From contig NZ_VIKR01000005.1 of assembly GCF_007004765.1 (NCBI RefSeq), forward strand, positions 482,274 to 546,273: a stretch of DNA of 64,000 nucleotides. Direction: 5' to 3'. The notes below the pieces were generated by a model. That model was not told the origin of the DNA, did not search any database, and saw only the letters and a program-made list of their open reading frames with translations. Every line of letters starts with the position of its first letter. Position 1 is the stretch's first letter. Positions 1-9,553 of this stretch are shown piece by piece. Source of the DNA: Aliikangiella marina. Its GTDB lineage: Bacteria; Pseudomonadota; Gammaproteobacteria; Enterobacterales; Kangiellaceae. Both the position numbers and the translations under genes were made by a program.

Positions 1-896
1 ACCTGCGCCTGCAGCTTGTAGTGAGTGAATGTATGCTCAAACTCATCGACTAATCGTACGTTTTTCGTATCAAACTCAACTTCCGGAAGGCTCCATAAGC
101 CGCCCCAGATTCCTGCCGGAGGACGTTTTTCGAGTTGGATTTGATGCTTCTCATTGATTTTTAATCTCAGTTTAGCCTGTTTAGTGGGGATGATTTTTTT
201 GGGTTTCTTATGAGGATATTCTGCAGTTTTGTCTTGTTGAAAGGCCAAACAATGTGAGCTCAATGGGCAGGCTTGACAATGTGGTTTGGTCCGGGAGCAT
301 AAACTAGCGCCCAAATCCATCATCGCCTGGTTAAATTGGCCGGTGCGTGATGAAGGTGTGTATTTCTCAGTCAGTGACCATAGGTGTTTTGCAACTGCCG
401 ATTGTCCGTACCAGCCCTCAACTAAAAATACTCTTGCTAATACTCGCTTCACATTGCCATCAAGTATTGGGGTTGGTTTTCCCATCGCCAAAGACAAAAT
501 TGCTCCGGCGGTGGAGCGACCAATACCCGGTAGTGACTCCATCTCTTCAAGATTGTCGGGGAACTCGCCAGCGAAATCATTAACGACTTGTTGCGCACAT
601 TTGTGTAGGTTTCTCGCTCGAGAGTAATAGCCTAATCCTTGCCAGTGATGTAATACATCATCGGTAGCTGCAGCGGCTAAGCTAGCCACATTGGGGAAGC
701 TCGCCATAAATTTTTCGTAATAAGGTATAACAGTCTTGACTTGAGTTTGCTGCAGCATTACCTCCGACACCCATACTCTATATGCAGTTGGGTTCTGCTG
801 CCAAGGGAGATCTTTTCGCCCGTGCAAGTCATAGAACTTGAGCATTCTTTCAGCAAATTGCTTTGGCGTAATGAGTAATGATTGAGGTTTGCTCAT
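1..896 (-). CDS. mutY: A/G-specific adenine DNA glycosylase MutY (3' end beyond window)
   Basis: Base-excision repair enzyme that removes adenine mispaired with 8-oxoguanine. The gene reads leftwards from the ATG at 896-894 and is open to base 1, so about 298 N-terminal residues are visible. Seen: catalytic Glu45 in [10 protein letters not shown], helix-hairpin-helix loop [10 protein letters not shown] (122-131), catalytic Asp146 in [11 protein letters not shown], and an iron-sulphur cluster loop with Cys200, 207, 210 and 216 in the expected C-x6-C-x2-C-x5-C spacing. The C-terminal NUDIX-like 8-oxoG recognition domain has begun ([11 protein letters not shown] near 262-272) before the edge. 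It follows the SLC13 permease gene by 71 bases on the same strand. Family assignment is very secure; only the C-terminus is missing. Confidence 0.97.
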   Translation of the reverse strand, partial: MSKPQSLLITPKQFAERMLKFYDLHGRKDLPWQQNPTAYRVWVSEVMLQQTQVKTVIPYYEKFMASFPNVASLAAAATDDVLHHWQGLGYYSRARNLHKCAQQVVNDFAGEFPDNLEEMESLPGIGRSTAGAILSLAMGKPTPILDGNVKRVLARVFLVEGWYGQSAVAKHLWSLTEKYTPSSRTGQFNQAMMDLGASLCSRTKPHCQACPLSSHCLAFQQDKTAEYPHKKPKKIIPTKQAKLRLKINEKHQIQLEKRPPAGIWGGLWSLPEVEFDTKNVRLVDEFEHTFTHYKLQAQ

Positions 897-967
897 TGAA
901 GAAAAAGGCCGTTAATTCGGTTTAAAATAATTCCAGTTCTGCCTACTGATACGTCGATTAGCAGCGG

Positions 968-2809
968 TTAGATGATATCGTAATAGAAAGGTATGAAGAT
1001 AGAAAGCGTCAACCACATTGCCAAAGCGAGGGGGATACCGATACGCATAAAGTCAGCAAAGTGATACCCCCCGGCGTTCATAACCAGTAAATTGGTTTTG
1101 TAAGCCATCGGCGTTGCATAACTAAAGTTGGCGCCAAACAAAACCGCAACAACAAACGGCTCGGCTGGCAGGCCGAGCTGACTGGCAACACTGATTGCGA
1201 TTGGCGTACCAATTACCGCTGCCGCATTATTAGAGACAATGTTGGTCAGAATTGCCAACAATAACATTAGTGCACTGAGAATAACTGGCGGTGGTAATCC
1301 TTTGGTAAAAAATAGAAACAGCTGGGCGAGATAGTCTGCGCCGCCGGTTTTCATCAGCGCCTCACCCAATGCCAAACTCGCGACGACGATGAGTATGACC
1401 TGTGTACTCAGCGCACGACCTGCATCAGCCCAATCTAGGCAGCGAGTAACAAGCAAAATCATGACGCCGAGCAGTGCCGAAATCGCTATCGGTAACCAGC
1501 CAATGGCTGCAAGACCAATAACGAGCGCCATTATGCCCAGTGCAATAGGCGCTTTATTGGTGTGCGGCAAATCCATGGTCGCATCAAGAACCAACAAATC
1601 GCCTTTCTTTTTCATTTCGGCAATTTTTTCTCGAGCACCTTGAACCAATAAGATATCGCCAACATGCATGCTGACACTACCGAGCTTTTTATAAAGATCG
1701 ATTTCTTTGCCCTCTCGGTGCAAGGCGACTGCGACGAGTTGGTACTGATCGATAAAACGAACATTCTTCAAAGTTGATCCCGCCAGAGGCGAACCTGGCA
1801 CGACGACAACTTCAGCTAATTGCTGGTCTTCTGCCACTAACGGGTGCTCGGCATCGACCTGCTGTTTACCAACAAACAGTTTTGCACCGAGCGATTTTTC
1901 ATAATCTTTCAGGTTTTCAGCAGTATCCGAGACTCGAATGCGATCGCCTGCCTGCAAAATTACATCCGGCATGGGCATAATCCGAATGTCAGACGACTGG
2001 CTTCCTAGCCGCTGTATTCTTTCTGCTTTCAGATTGCCGTTAGTATGCTCAATCAAGTCGGCGAGGGTTTTGCCGACCGCGAAGCCTTTTTCTTCAAGCG
2101 TTAAGTGAGCGGTGAAAAGTCTTGGGGCAGCACTCTCTAATATTGAGTCTCGCTGCGGCAACATTCGGGGAGCGATCAACCAAAGGTAGATAATGGCTAC
2201 CACGCCAGCCACGCTGGCTGGAATCGCAAAGTCGAAAAGCCCCAACTTACGCATGCCTTGCTCGGCTGCGACCGCTACCACCAACAAGTTAGTTGACGTT
2301 CCTACCGTTGTTGACATGCCGCCTACTAAGGTTGCAAACCCCATGGGCATCAGCATTCCCGATGGTGAAGTATTGTTGCGCACTGAGACGCTTATTAATA
2401 TTGGAATGAGTAATACCACAATCGGCGTATTATTCATAAAAGCTGAGAGTATTGCGGCGACAAGTAAAGTGACCAGCAATGACAGCTGAGGGCTAGCGCG
2501 CCATAATCTTCCCAACATTCGTCCTACAGGTTCCAGCGCACCAGTTCTTACCAAGCCTTGACCGGCGATCATTAGAGCACACACCGCGACAAGCGCTTCG
2601 TGTCCAAAGCCGTAGAAAAAATCAATCGACTCTAATCGGGTGCCATCGGGTTGCAAATAGGGAAAAACCTCAAACCCAATGGCCACCAGTAACAATACCG
2701 CTAAGCAGCTTGATTCCAAGCGAATATCTTCCCGCCGGAAAAGGTACAGGGCAATGACTGTCAGAAGCAGCATAGCCAAGGCGTGATAATTCGGAATTTC
2801 AGGAAACAT
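968..2809 (-). CDS. SLC13/DASS-type permease with two RCK_C (TrkA-C) domains
   Basis: Predicted inner-membrane anion transporter of the divalent anion:sodium symporter group, 613 residues, close to the length of E. coli YfbS. Hydrophobic segments lie near 9-24, 36-49, 70-86 and 108-140, the last carrying the family-type NNTPIV motif; a second half repeats the theme with a SNNAA motif near 545-550. Between the halves (about 230-405) are two cytoplasmic RCK_C modules (first one with ILQAGDRIRV, second with GDILLVQGA), which in this family probably bind a regulatory ligand. Substrate cannot be told from sequence: sulfate, dicarboxylate or another anion. No clear Shine-Dalgarno sequence precedes the ATG. 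It is transcribed towards mutY and away from trmB. Confidence 0.85.
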   Translation of the reverse strand: MFPEIPNYHALAMLLLTVIALYLFRREDIRLESSCLAVLLLVAIGFEVFPYLQPDGTRLESIDFFYGFGHEALVAVCALMIAGQGLVRTGALEPVGRMLGRLWRASPQLSLLVTLLVAAILSAFMNNTPIVVLLIPILISVSVRNNTSPSGMLMPMGFATLVGGMSTTVGTSTNLLVVAVAAEQGMRKLGLFDFAIPASVAGVVAIIYLWLIAPRMLPQRDSILESAAPRLFTAHLTLEEKGFAVGKTLADLIEHTNGNLKAERIQRLGSQSSDIRIMPMPDVILQAGDRIRVSDTAENLKDYEKSLGAKLFVGKQQVDAEHPLVAEDQQLAEVVVVPGSPLAGSTLKNVRFIDQYQLVAVALHREGKEIDLYKKLGSVSMHVGDILLVQGAREKIAEMKKKGDLLVLDATMDLPHTNKAPIALGIMALVIGLAAIGWLPIAISALLGVMILLVTRCLDWADAGRALSTQVILIVVASLALGEALMKTGGADYLAQLFLFFTKGLPPPVILSALMLLLAILTNIVSNNAAAVIGTPIAISVASQLGLPAEPFVVAVLFGANFSYATPMAYKTNLLVMNAGGYHFADFMRIGIPLALAMWLTLSIFIPFYYDII

Positions 2810-2929
2810 GGTTTGGGGGAAGTAGTTAAAAAAGACGTTGGTATTTTTCTATTTCATTTAAAATTAACATCTTTTTGGTAGAGGTCAATGTTTTTATTGC
2901 GCTGTCAGCGAGCTGTCTGATGTCGGAAC

Positions 2930-2947
2930 AGCCCCCTCAAAGGGGCT
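2930..2947. other. 6-bp inverted repeat in the divergent slc13/trmB intergenic region
   Basis: AGCCCC (2930-2935) pairs with GGGGCT (2942-2947) across a 6-base loop. It sits between two divergently transcribed genes and has no U-run, so it is not an ordinary terminator; a leader hairpin or protein site is possible. Confidence 0.35.
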
Positions 2948-3029
2948 ATTTGCCGCGAACCGTTAAGAATTGAAATTTTTTACTCAAATCGGTTTTTTTC
3001 GTCATCCGTAGCCTTGTGTGATTATGCAC

Positions 3030-3038
3030 TGATATAAT
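3030..3038 (+). promoter_or_regulatory. Extended -10 promoter element for trmB
   Basis: TGATATAAT is a perfect extended -10 (TGn-TATAAT). No good -35 is seen, as expected for this promoter class. Transcription would begin near 3045, which excludes the upstream TTG at 3038 as the trmB start. Confidence 0.6.
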
Positions 3039-3070
3039 TGGAGTCAATCTTAAGTGCAGGTATTGATATT

Positions 3071-3754
3071 TTGCAGGAATTTCAAAGAAAAATACGCAGT
3101 TTTGTCCGACGCGAGGGAAGAATGACTGCTGGGCAAGCTTCAGCCTTTGAAGAGCTTATGCCCAAATATGGTTTTGAATATAGGTCCGAGGCATTGGATT
3201 TGAAGGATTTATTTGGCAATGACCATCCAGTGGTGATGGAAATTGGTTTCGGCATGGGGGCCTCTCTTGCAGAACAAGCGGCCAATAATCCTCAGCTAAA
3301 CTATTTGGGGATCGAGGTTCACCGCCCAGGGGTAGGCTCACTGCTCGCGAGGGTGAGAGAGGGCGGCCAGACTAATATTCGAGTTGTTTCGCATGATGCT
3401 GTTGAAGTGCTTGAGCATATGATTGCAGACAACGCACTCGACCGAGTGCAACTTTTTTTTCCAGATCCGTGGCACAAAAAACGTCATCACAAGCGCCGTA
3501 TCGTCAAGTCGGACTTTGTCCAACAATTGTATAGAAAGCTTGCCCAAGGCGGTATTTTTCATATGGCTACCGATTGGGAGAATTACGCACAACATATGCT
3601 TGAAGTCATGCAAGCTGAACAAGGCTGGGTTAACCTATCTGAAACCAACGACTATGTTCCAAGACCTGATGACCGTCCTATCACTAAATTTGAAAAACGA
3701 GGCGAGCGCCTCGGTCATGGTGTTTGGGATTTGATGTTTAAAGCGGACAAATAA
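3071..3754 (+). CDS. trmB: tRNA (guanine-N7-)-methyltransferase TrmB
   Basis: Makes m7G46 in tRNA variable loops using SAM. Seen: SAM-binding [26 protein letters not shown], the family signature [16 protein letters not shown] and the C-terminal [20 protein letters not shown]. The frame is open from a TTG at 3038, but that codon overlaps a perfect extended -10 element. The TTG at 3071 has GCAGG ten bases upstream and gives a 227-residue protein beginning close to the conserved [10 protein letters not shown] block, so I chose it. No in-frame ATG exists before Met at 3122, which would remove that block. glpE follows 17 bases later on the same strand, suggesting co-transcription. The enzyme identity is certain; the start is moderately certain. 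Confidence 0.95.
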   Translation: MQEFQRKIRSFVRREGRMTAGQASAFEELMPKYGFEYRSEALDLKDLFGNDHPVVMEIGFGMGASLAEQAANNPQLNYLGIEVHRPGVGSLLARVREGGQTNIRVVSHDAVEVLEHMIADNALDRVQLFFPDPWHKKRHHKRRIVKSDFVQQLYRKLAQGGIFHMATDWENYAQHMLEVMQAEQGWVNLSETNDYVPRPDDRPITKFEKRGERLGHGVWDLMFKADK

Positions 3755-3771
3755 CTGTGGCAAAAGAGTAA

Positions 3772-4095
3772 ATGATGAATCTATTTGAGCGTATTTCGAT
3801 AAACCAGGCAGAAGAGCTAATTAATTCACAGGAAGCATTGGTCGTCGATGTGCGTGATCCTAATTCATTTTCTCAAGGCCATATTGAAGACGCGGTGCGG
3901 ATAGACAACGCAAACGTCCAAGCGTTTATTGATTCTGCCGATAAATCTAAACCCTTAGTGGTGGTCTGTTATCACGGCAATTCCAGCCAGCAAGCAGCAG
4001 CCGTCCTTGCTCAACAAGGTTTTGAGAAGAGTTACAGTATGGACGGTGGAATGAGTGAGTGGGCACTTACAAAGCCTGTTGTCAGCGGTGAGTAA
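3772..4095 (+). CDS. glpE: Thiosulfate sulfurtransferase GlpE (single-domain rhodanese)
   Basis: Single rhodanese domain of 107 residues, the usual GlpE length. It transfers sulfane sulfur from thiosulfate to cyanide in vitro; the cellular acceptor is probably thioredoxin or another thiol. Seen: VVDVRDPNSFSQGH (CH2A-like segment) and the active-site loop CYHGNSSQ with the catalytic Cys, then SMDGGMSEW near the end. Two adjacent ATG codons (3772 and 3775) are possible starts behind AAAGAG. The gene lies 17 bases after trmB and converges on elbB. Confidence 0.93.
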   Translation: MMNLFERISINQAEELINSQEALVVDVRDPNSFSQGHIEDAVRIDNANVQAFIDSADKSKPLVVVCYHGNSSQQAAAVLAQQGFEKSYSMDGGMSEWALTKPVVSGE

Positions 4096-4104
4096 GCTCA
4101 CCGC
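4085..4104. other. 8-bp hairpin at the glpE/elbB convergence
   Basis: GCGGTGAG (4085-4092) pairs perfectly with CTCACCGC (4097-4104) around a TAAG loop, spanning the glpE stop codon. There is no U-run on either strand, so it may protect the mRNA 3' end or act as a weak bidirectional terminator. Confidence 0.45.
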
Positions 4105-4122
4105 CGCCGATTAATCGATCAT

Positions 4123-4773
4123 TCAGCTTAATTCGAGCACTTTAGCGACCAATTTGCGAATGCCTGATGCCGCTTCTAAAACATTACCTGCTAGCATGTA
4201 AGCGGGTGTACTAACCACTTTTTTAGTCTCGTCGACAATAAATTCGTCAACCGGACAGCTGATGTGTTCTCCGCCCATCGCATTGATCGCAGCGGCTGTT
4301 TCTTGGTCGGTGCCAATAGTCAGTTTTGCGGTCTCTCCGTAAATTAAGGGAATCATGGCTGGCGCGATACAAATAAAACCAATCGGTTTGTTGGCCACGA
4401 CAAATGTTTTGGCTGCGGCAAGAACATCTGCTTGGACCTCGCATTCTGAACCCTTGATTGCAAAATTACAGAGATTTTTGGCAGCCCCAAAACCGCCGGG
4501 AAAGATTAATCCATCAAAGTCTTTCGCATCAAGCTGAGTGATAGGTTGGATGTTACCGCGTGATATCCTCGATGCTTCCACCATGACATTACGCGTTTCA
4601 TTCATTTCTTCACCCGTCATGTGATTCAACACGTGATATTGATCCATATCTGGTGCAAAGCACTGATAATCAGCATGATTTTCTTCTAGCGCGAGCAGGG
4701 TCAGCACACTCTCGTGAATTTCTGCGCCATCAAAAACACCGCACCCCGATAAAACTACTGCAATATTTGCCAT
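4123..4773 (-). CDS. elbB: Glyoxalase ElbB, DJ-1/PfpI superfamily
   Basis: ElbB (EcpA) family, 216 residues against 217 in E. coli, historically called isoprenoid biosynthesis protein with amidotransferase-like fold; reported as a glyoxalase acting on small dicarbonyls. Seen: N-terminal VVLSGCGVFDGAEIHES, the GGFGAAKNL loop near 93-101, and the nucleophile elbow PIGFICIAPAMIP with the conserved Cys. An AGGTGA ribosome-binding site lies seven bases before the ATG at 4773. It is convergent with glpE and monocistronic as far as visible. Physiological substrate is not deducible here. Confidence 0.92.
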   Translation of the reverse strand: MANIAVVLSGCGVFDGAEIHESVLTLLALEENHADYQCFAPDMDQYHVLNHMTGEEMNETRNVMVEASRISRGNIQPITQLDAKDFDGLIFPGGFGAAKNLCNFAIKGSECEVQADVLAAAKTFVVANKPIGFICIAPAMIPLIYGETAKLTIGTDQETAAAINAMGGEHISCPVDEFIVDETKKVVSTPAYMLAGNVLEAASGIRKLVAKVLELS

Positions 4774-4939
4774 TTTGATTCACCTGTTTGCCTTGGTTTT
4801 GTGAATTTATCCTATGCCTCAATTAATAATTGTGCAATTGGATATCGCGGATATTCCATTGTGTTTGTGACAATTCGATTATGTAGCTGGTTTGAAGTGA
4901 AAATTTGCCCAATATTTGTCCATAAAAGGGGTAAATGGT

Positions 4940-4968
4940 TTGATCCTGAGGCGCTCCTCTGAGAAAAT
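4940..4968 (+). promoter_or_regulatory. Candidate sigma-70 promoter for tkt
   Basis: TTGATC (4940-4945) and GAAAAT (4963-4968) are separated by 17 bases, each matching four of six consensus positions. The next bases are GC-rich (ACGCCCCG), like a stringently controlled discriminator. The tkt ATG is 40 bases downstream with AGGAG at 4998-5002. Confidence 0.4.
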
Positions 4969-5007
4969 ACGCCCCGTTTAAAAACGGCCCCTCAATTAGG
5001 AGTATCT

Positions 5008-6999
5008 ATGTCATCTCGTTTTCAATTGGCGAACGCTATTCGCGCGTTAAGTATGGATGCGGTTCAAAAGGCCAAATCAGGTCATCCAGGCGCACCGATG
5101 GGAATGGCTGACATAGCTCAAGTGCTCTGGTGCGATCATTTAAGACATAACCCCAGCAATCCAGAATGGTTAAATCGAGACCGCTTTGTCTTGTCAAATG
5201 GCCATGGTTCGATGTTAATTTATTCATTGCTCCATTTATCTGGATACGCGCTCAGTATTGACGATTTAAAGAATTTTCGTCAATTACATTCAAAAACCCC
5301 AGGTCACCCGGAGTACGGCTATACGCCTGGTGTAGAAACTACAACCGGTCCCCTCGGCCAAGGGATTGCAAATGCGGTCGGAATGGCTATCGCGGAAAAA
5401 ACTTTAGCGGCTCATTTTAACCGCCCAGGATACGATGTTATCGATCATAACACCTATGTTTTCTTAGGGGATGGCTGTTTGATGGAAGGTATCTCCCATG
5501 AAGTTTGTTCCTTGGCTGGTACTCTAGGTCTGGGTAAACTGATTGCCTTTTACGATGACAATGGTATTTCGATTGATGGTGAAGTTGAAGCTTGGTTCAG
5601 CGATGACACAGTTAAGCGATTCCGCTCTTACGGCTGGCATGTTATTGGCGGTGTTGACGGCCATGACCCGGACGCAGTTGAACAAGCGATTCAAGCGGCA
5701 AAAACCGAAACTGGTAAACCAACGTTAATTTGTTGTAAAACCACGATTGGTTTTGGCTCGCCGAACAAATCTGGTAAAGAAGATTGTCATGGTGCACCGC
5801 TTGGCGAAGATGAAATCGAACTAGTTCGTAAAGAGTTAGATTGGCCTTATCCAGCGTTTGAAGTCCCTCAAGAGATCATGCAAGCATGGGACGCGCGTGA
5901 AGCAGGTAGTCGTTTGGAGTCTGATTGGAACGATACATTTATTGCTTATCGAGAGGCTTTTCCAGAGTTGGCAAACGAGTTAACTCGGCGATTTAATCAT
6001 CGACCAACGGCAGAGTTTGAAGCGGCTGCGAAGTCCTATATTGCGGAAACTCAAGCCGCCGCCGCATCTATCGCAACCCGTAAAGCTTCTCAAAATGCGA
6101 TCGAAGCCTATGCGCCTCACGTCCCTGAATTTATTGGCGGTTCTGCTGATCTAGCAGGTTCAAATCTGACGCTTTGGAGCGGCGCTAAAGGCATCACTGC
6201 CGATGATGCTGATGGCAACTATATCTACTATGGTGTTAGGGAATTTGGAATGGCCGCAATCATGAATGGCTTAAAATTGCATGGTGGGTTCATTCCCTAT
6301 GGTGGCACCTTTCTGATGTTTATGGAATATGCGCGTAACGCGGTCCGAATGGCAGCGTTAATGAAGCAACAAGCTATCTATGTATTTACTCATGACTCAA
6401 TTGGGCTTGGCGAAGATGGCCCGACTCATCAACCAGTTGAGCAGTTGTCGTCGATGCGAGCAACCCCTAATCTAGTCAATTGGCGTCCTTGTGATGCCAC
6501 CGAAACAGCGGTTGCATGGAAACTCGCAATCGAAAATCAATCAGGACCAACGGCGTTAGTCTTAACACGTCAAGGTTTGCCGACCCAGCCAAGAAGTGAC
6601 GAGCAAATTGCAGCGATTGAAAAAGGTGCTTATATCCTCTCCGATTGTGAGGCAACACCTGACTTAATCATGATTGCTACAGGTTCAGAAGTTCAATTAG
6701 CGATGCAAGCTAAAGAGGCCTTGTCTGGCCATAATATTCGCGTTGTTTCGATGCCAAGTTGTGAAATATTTGAGCAACAAGATGCTGACTACAAGCAAAG
6801 TGTTCTGCCTGCTGAAGTGACTGCGCGTTTGGCTATTGAAGCTGGCCATGGCGATTTTTGGTACAAATATACAGGCTTAAATGGTGCCATCATTGGCATG
6901 TATCAGTTTGGCGAGTCAGCACCTGCTGCAGACTTGTTCAAAGCGTTCGGATTCACAGTAGAAAATGTGATCGACAAAGCACAATCACTGTTGGGCTAA
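5008..6999 (+). CDS. tkt: Transketolase
   Basis: Thiamine diphosphate enzyme of the non-oxidative pentose phosphate pathway, moving two-carbon ketol units between sugar phosphates. 663 residues, the standard bacterial length. Seen: [12 protein letters not shown] near the N-terminus, the thiamine-diphosphate motif starting GDGCLMEG and ending in [18 protein letters not shown], the Pyr-domain segment [35 protein letters not shown], and the C-terminal domain [14 protein letters not shown] lies six bases before the ATG. It heads a same-strand series with gap, pgk and fba; the gaps of 108 to 163 bases suggest separate or attenuated units rather than one tight operon. Confidence 0.97.
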   Translation: MSSRFQLANAIRALSMDAVQKAKSGHPGAPMGMADIAQVLWCDHLRHNPSNPEWLNRDRFVLSNGHGSMLIYSLLHLSGYALSIDDLKNFRQLHSKTPGHPEYGYTPGVETTTGPLGQGIANAVGMAIAEKTLAAHFNRPGYDVIDHNTYVFLGDGCLMEGISHEVCSLAGTLGLGKLIAFYDDNGISIDGEVEAWFSDDTVKRFRSYGWHVIGGVDGHDPDAVEQAIQAAKTETGKPTLICCKTTIGFGSPNKSGKEDCHGAPLGEDEIELVRKELDWPYPAFEVPQEIMQAWDAREAGSRLESDWNDTFIAYREAFPELANELTRRFNHRPTAEFEAAAKSYIAETQAAAASIATRKASQNAIEAYAPHVPEFIGGSADLAGSNLTLWSGAKGITADDADGNYIYYGVREFGMAAIMNGLKLHGGFIPYGGTFLMFMEYARNAVRMAALMKQQAIYVFTHDSIGLGEDGPTHQPVEQLSSMRATPNLVNWRPCDATETAVAWKLAIENQSGPTALVLTRQGLPTQPRSDEQIAAIEKGAYILSDCEATPDLIMIATGSEVQLAMQAKEALSGHNIRVVSMPSCEIFEQQDADYKQSVLPAEVTARLAIEAGHGDFWYKYTGLNGAIIGMYQFGESAPAADLFKAFGFTVENVIDKAQSLLG

Positions 7000-7069
7000 C
7001 CCATCCCAACATTGGATTAACAGGAAGTTAACCAGATTTAACAATAATAAAAAAAATCAGGTAGCGACA

Positions 7070-7080
7070 TTACGCCGTAA
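7070..7080. other. Short palindrome upstream of gap
   Basis: TTACGCCGTAA is a perfect 11-base dyad located 28 bases before the gap ATG, in the tkt-gap spacer. It could be an operator half of a carbon-metabolism regulator; this is a position-based guess. Confidence 0.25.
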
Positions 7081-7107
7081 GGCATTTATAACGTTTGAGG
7101 TAAAACA

Positions 7108-8106
7108 ATGACAGTAAAAGTAGCGATTAATGGTTACGGCCGGATTGGCCGAATGGTTTTGCGTGCCATTTATGAGTATAACCGTCAGGATGAAATCAAG
7201 GTTGTCGCCATTAATTCATCACACCCAATTGAAACTAACGTTCATTTAACAAAGTTTGACACCACTCACGGTCGTTTCACTGCCACTGTCGAAGGTGATG
7301 CAGAGAATATGTATGTTAACGGTGACAAAATTGCGATGTTAGCTGATCGCAATCCAGAAAACTTAAAGTGGTCTGACTATGATGTAGACGTCGTGCTTGA
7401 ATGTACGGGACATTTTAAAGACCGTGCTGGTGCTTCAAAGCACTTTGTTGGTGGCGCGAAGAAAGTATTAATTTCTGCACCTGGTGGCGACGATATCGAT
7501 AAAACCATCGTGTATGGCGTTAATCACGACACGCTAACTGCAGACGATAACATTGTTTCTAATGCCTCATGTACAACTAACTGTTTAGCACCTGTCGCTA
7601 AAGCATTACATGACGGCTTAGGTATCGAAAAAGGATTAGTCAACACAATCCACGCCTATACTAACGATCAAAAAATTATCGATAATCAGCACAAAGATTT
7701 ACGTCGTGCTCGTGCAGCTGCAATGTCGATTATTCCAACCAAAACTGGTGCGGCTAAAGCGGTTGGCTTAGTACTACCAGAATTACTCGGTCGTTTAGAT
7801 GGTTTTGCGCTTCGCGTTCCAACAGTGAATGTTTCTGTTGTTGATTTAACTTTTGAAGCGTCTCGCGATACAACGGTTGAAGAAGTTAATGAAATCGTTA
7901 AGAAAGCAGCTGACAATTATGTATTAGACTACAACACTGCACCACTTGTTTCGATTGATTTTAATCATTCGCCAGCATCTTCAAGCTTTGATGCAACTCA
8001 AACGCGCGTTAATGGTAACCTAGTTAAAATATTGACTTGGTACGATAACGAGTGGGGCTTTAGTGTTCGCATGATCGATACTGCGATCGCGATGATGAAG
8101 GCTTAA
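7108..8106 (+). CDS. gap: Type I glyceraldehyde-3-phosphate dehydrogenase, GapB-like cofactor site
   Basis: Interconverts glyceraldehyde-3-phosphate and 1,3-bisphosphoglycerate; 332 residues. Seen: Rossmann motif [14 protein letters not shown] (8-21), catalytic Cys in [36 protein letters not shown] and the C-terminal WYDNEWGFS. The position that in NAD-specific enzymes is Asp after beta-strand 2 (VNDL) here reads INSSHP, with Ser37 in its place, as in NADP-accepting GapB-type enzymes. The local sequence [12 protein letters not shown] excludes erythrose-4-phosphate dehydrogenase (Epd), which often occupies this slot before pgk in enterobacteria. A GAGG ribosome site is seven bases before the ATG. 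A gluconeogenic role is inference. Confidence 0.93.
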   Translation: MTVKVAINGYGRIGRMVLRAIYEYNRQDEIKVVAINSSHPIETNVHLTKFDTTHGRFTATVEGDAENMYVNGDKIAMLADRNPENLKWSDYDVDVVLECTGHFKDRAGASKHFVGGAKKVLISAPGGDDIDKTIVYGVNHDTLTADDNIVSNASCTTNCLAPVAKALHDGLGIEKGLVNTIHAYTNDQKIIDNQHKDLRRARAAAMSIIPTKTGAAKAVGLVLPELLGRLDGFALRVPTVNVSVVDLTFEASRDTTVEEVNEIVKKAADNYVLDYNTAPLVSIDFNHSPASSSFDATQTRVNGNLVKILTWYDNEWGFSVRMIDTAIAMMKA

Positions 8107-8151
8107 TTGCGAGCTGAAGTCGACATAAAAGACCGATAAAATCTGAATAAT

Positions 8152-8205
8152 TGCGACTGCTAGACAAACATTTGAGTTGTTCATTTAGCAGTCGCATTTT
8201 AGGTT
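8152..8205 (+). terminator. Stem-loop terminator or attenuator between gap and pgk
   Basis: TGCGACTGCTA (8152-8162) pairs with TAGCAGTCGCA (8186-8196): an 11-bp perfect stem followed by TTTTAGGTTTT. The 23-base loop is long but contains a partial inner ACAA/TTGT stem. It lies 75 bases before the pgk start, so it may reduce read-through from gap or act in attenuation. Confidence 0.6.
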
Positions 8206-8269
8206 TTGTCACCGAAGTTTTATTATTGATCAACTAATCGACAGCGGGTCGAATGGAGCGAAAAACACC

Positions 8270-9448
8270 ATGTCTGTTTTGAGAATGACTGATTTGGATT
8301 TATCGGATAAACGAGTTTTGATTCGTGAAGATCTTAACGTACCTTTTAAAGATGGAAAGATAACTTCCGATGTGCGCATTCAAGCAGCGTTGCCAACGAT
8401 TAAATTGGCTTTGGAAAAAGGCGCAAAGGTGATGGTGATGTCCCATCGTGGCAGACCGACCGAAGGTGCCCTGACTGCCGATGAGTCGATGGCTCCGGTA
8501 GTTGATTATTTACAAAACTTATTAGACGCACCGGTTTCGTTAGCGAGTGATTATCTTGATGGCGTGGATGCTAAAGCGGGTGAAGTCGTTGTGTTTGAGA
8601 ATGTTCGAGGCAACCTGGGCGAAAAGAAAAATGATGATGAGTTAGCAAAAGCTTACGCCAGCTTGTGTGACGTTTTTGTAATGGACGCTTTTGGTACCGC
8701 GCATCGAGCGCAAGCATCAACACACGGTGTCGCTAAATATGCGCCTATTGCATGCGCCGGCCCGTTGCTTGCTGCAGAATTAGATGCGCTTGGTAAGGCT
8801 TTAGATAATCCGGCCAGACCGATGGTGGCGATCGTAGGTGGCTCTAAAGTATCTACTAAACTGACTGTTTTAGAGTCTTTGTCCAATGTTGTTGATCAGC
8901 TGATTGTTGGTGGCGGAATTGCTAATACCTTCATCGCATCAGAAGGGCACAATGTCGGTAAATCGCTGGTTGAACAGGATTTAACTGAGGAAGCAAAACG
9001 CTTAAGCGAAGCCGCTCAAAGCCGAGGTGGTTCAATCCCTAAAACTGTAGACGTCGTTGTCGGTAAGGCGTTTTCTGAATCAACCCCTGCGGAATTAAAA
9101 GCCGTCGATGCCGTCTCTGATGACGATATGATTTTTGATATTGGTCCACAAACCGCGACGCATTTATGTGAAATTTTAAAGAATGCTGGCACCATCGTTT
9201 GGAATGGTCCGGTCGGCGTTTTTGAGCTTGATCAATTTGCCGAAGGTACTAAACAGATTTCCATGGCAATTGCAGAAAGCGATGCATTCTCTATTGCTGG
9301 CGGTGGTGATACACTAGCGGCAGTCGATAAATTTGGTATTAAAGACAAAGTCTCATACATATCAACTGGTGGAGGGGCATTCTTGGAGTTTTTAGAAGGC
9401 AAAAAACTACCTGCAGTTGAAATTCTTGAACAAAGAGCAAACGGCTAG
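8270..9448 (+). CDS. pgk: Phosphoglycerate kinase
   Basis: Glycolysis/gluconeogenesis enzyme exchanging phosphate between 1,3-bisphosphoglycerate and ADP. 392 residues, normal for bacteria. Seen: N-terminal signature [14 protein letters not shown] with substrate-binding Asp and Asn, MSHRGRP, VFENVR, the hinge segment [27 protein letters not shown], and the C-terminal nucleotide-binding [11 protein letters not shown] and [10 protein letters not shown]. The spacer upstream contains a terminator-like hairpin, so pgk probably also has its own promoter. fba follows after 105 bases. Confidence 0.97.
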   Translation: MSVLRMTDLDLSDKRVLIREDLNVPFKDGKITSDVRIQAALPTIKLALEKGAKVMVMSHRGRPTEGALTADESMAPVVDYLQNLLDAPVSLASDYLDGVDAKAGEVVVFENVRGNLGEKKNDDELAKAYASLCDVFVMDAFGTAHRAQASTHGVAKYAPIACAGPLLAAELDALGKALDNPARPMVAIVGGSKVSTKLTVLESLSNVVDQLIVGGGIANTFIASEGHNVGKSLVEQDLTEEAKRLSEAAQSRGGSIPKTVDVVVGKAFSESTPAELKAVDAVSDDDMIFDIGPQTATHLCEILKNAGTIVWNGPVGVFELDQFAEGTKQISMAIAESDAFSIAGGGDTLAAVDKFGIKDKVSYISTGGGAFLEFLEGKKLPAVEILEQRANG

Positions 9449-9553
9449 TTTACCAAATTAATAAAGTTTACCGATTTAATAAAAGGAATAGCACCGAGTG
9501 AATTTACCCCTGGGTGCAAAGCAACGACACTAATTAGAATTGGAGAGGAACCA

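Noticed and set aside
286..627. 113-codon plus-strand frame
   Set aside because: Lies antisense inside mutY, whose iron-sulphur cluster and catalytic motifs prove the minus strand is coding.
7108..8106. Erythrose-4-phosphate dehydrogenase (Epd)
   Set aside because: Position before pgk fits, but [13 protein letters not shown] and the rest match glyceraldehyde-3-phosphate dehydrogenase.
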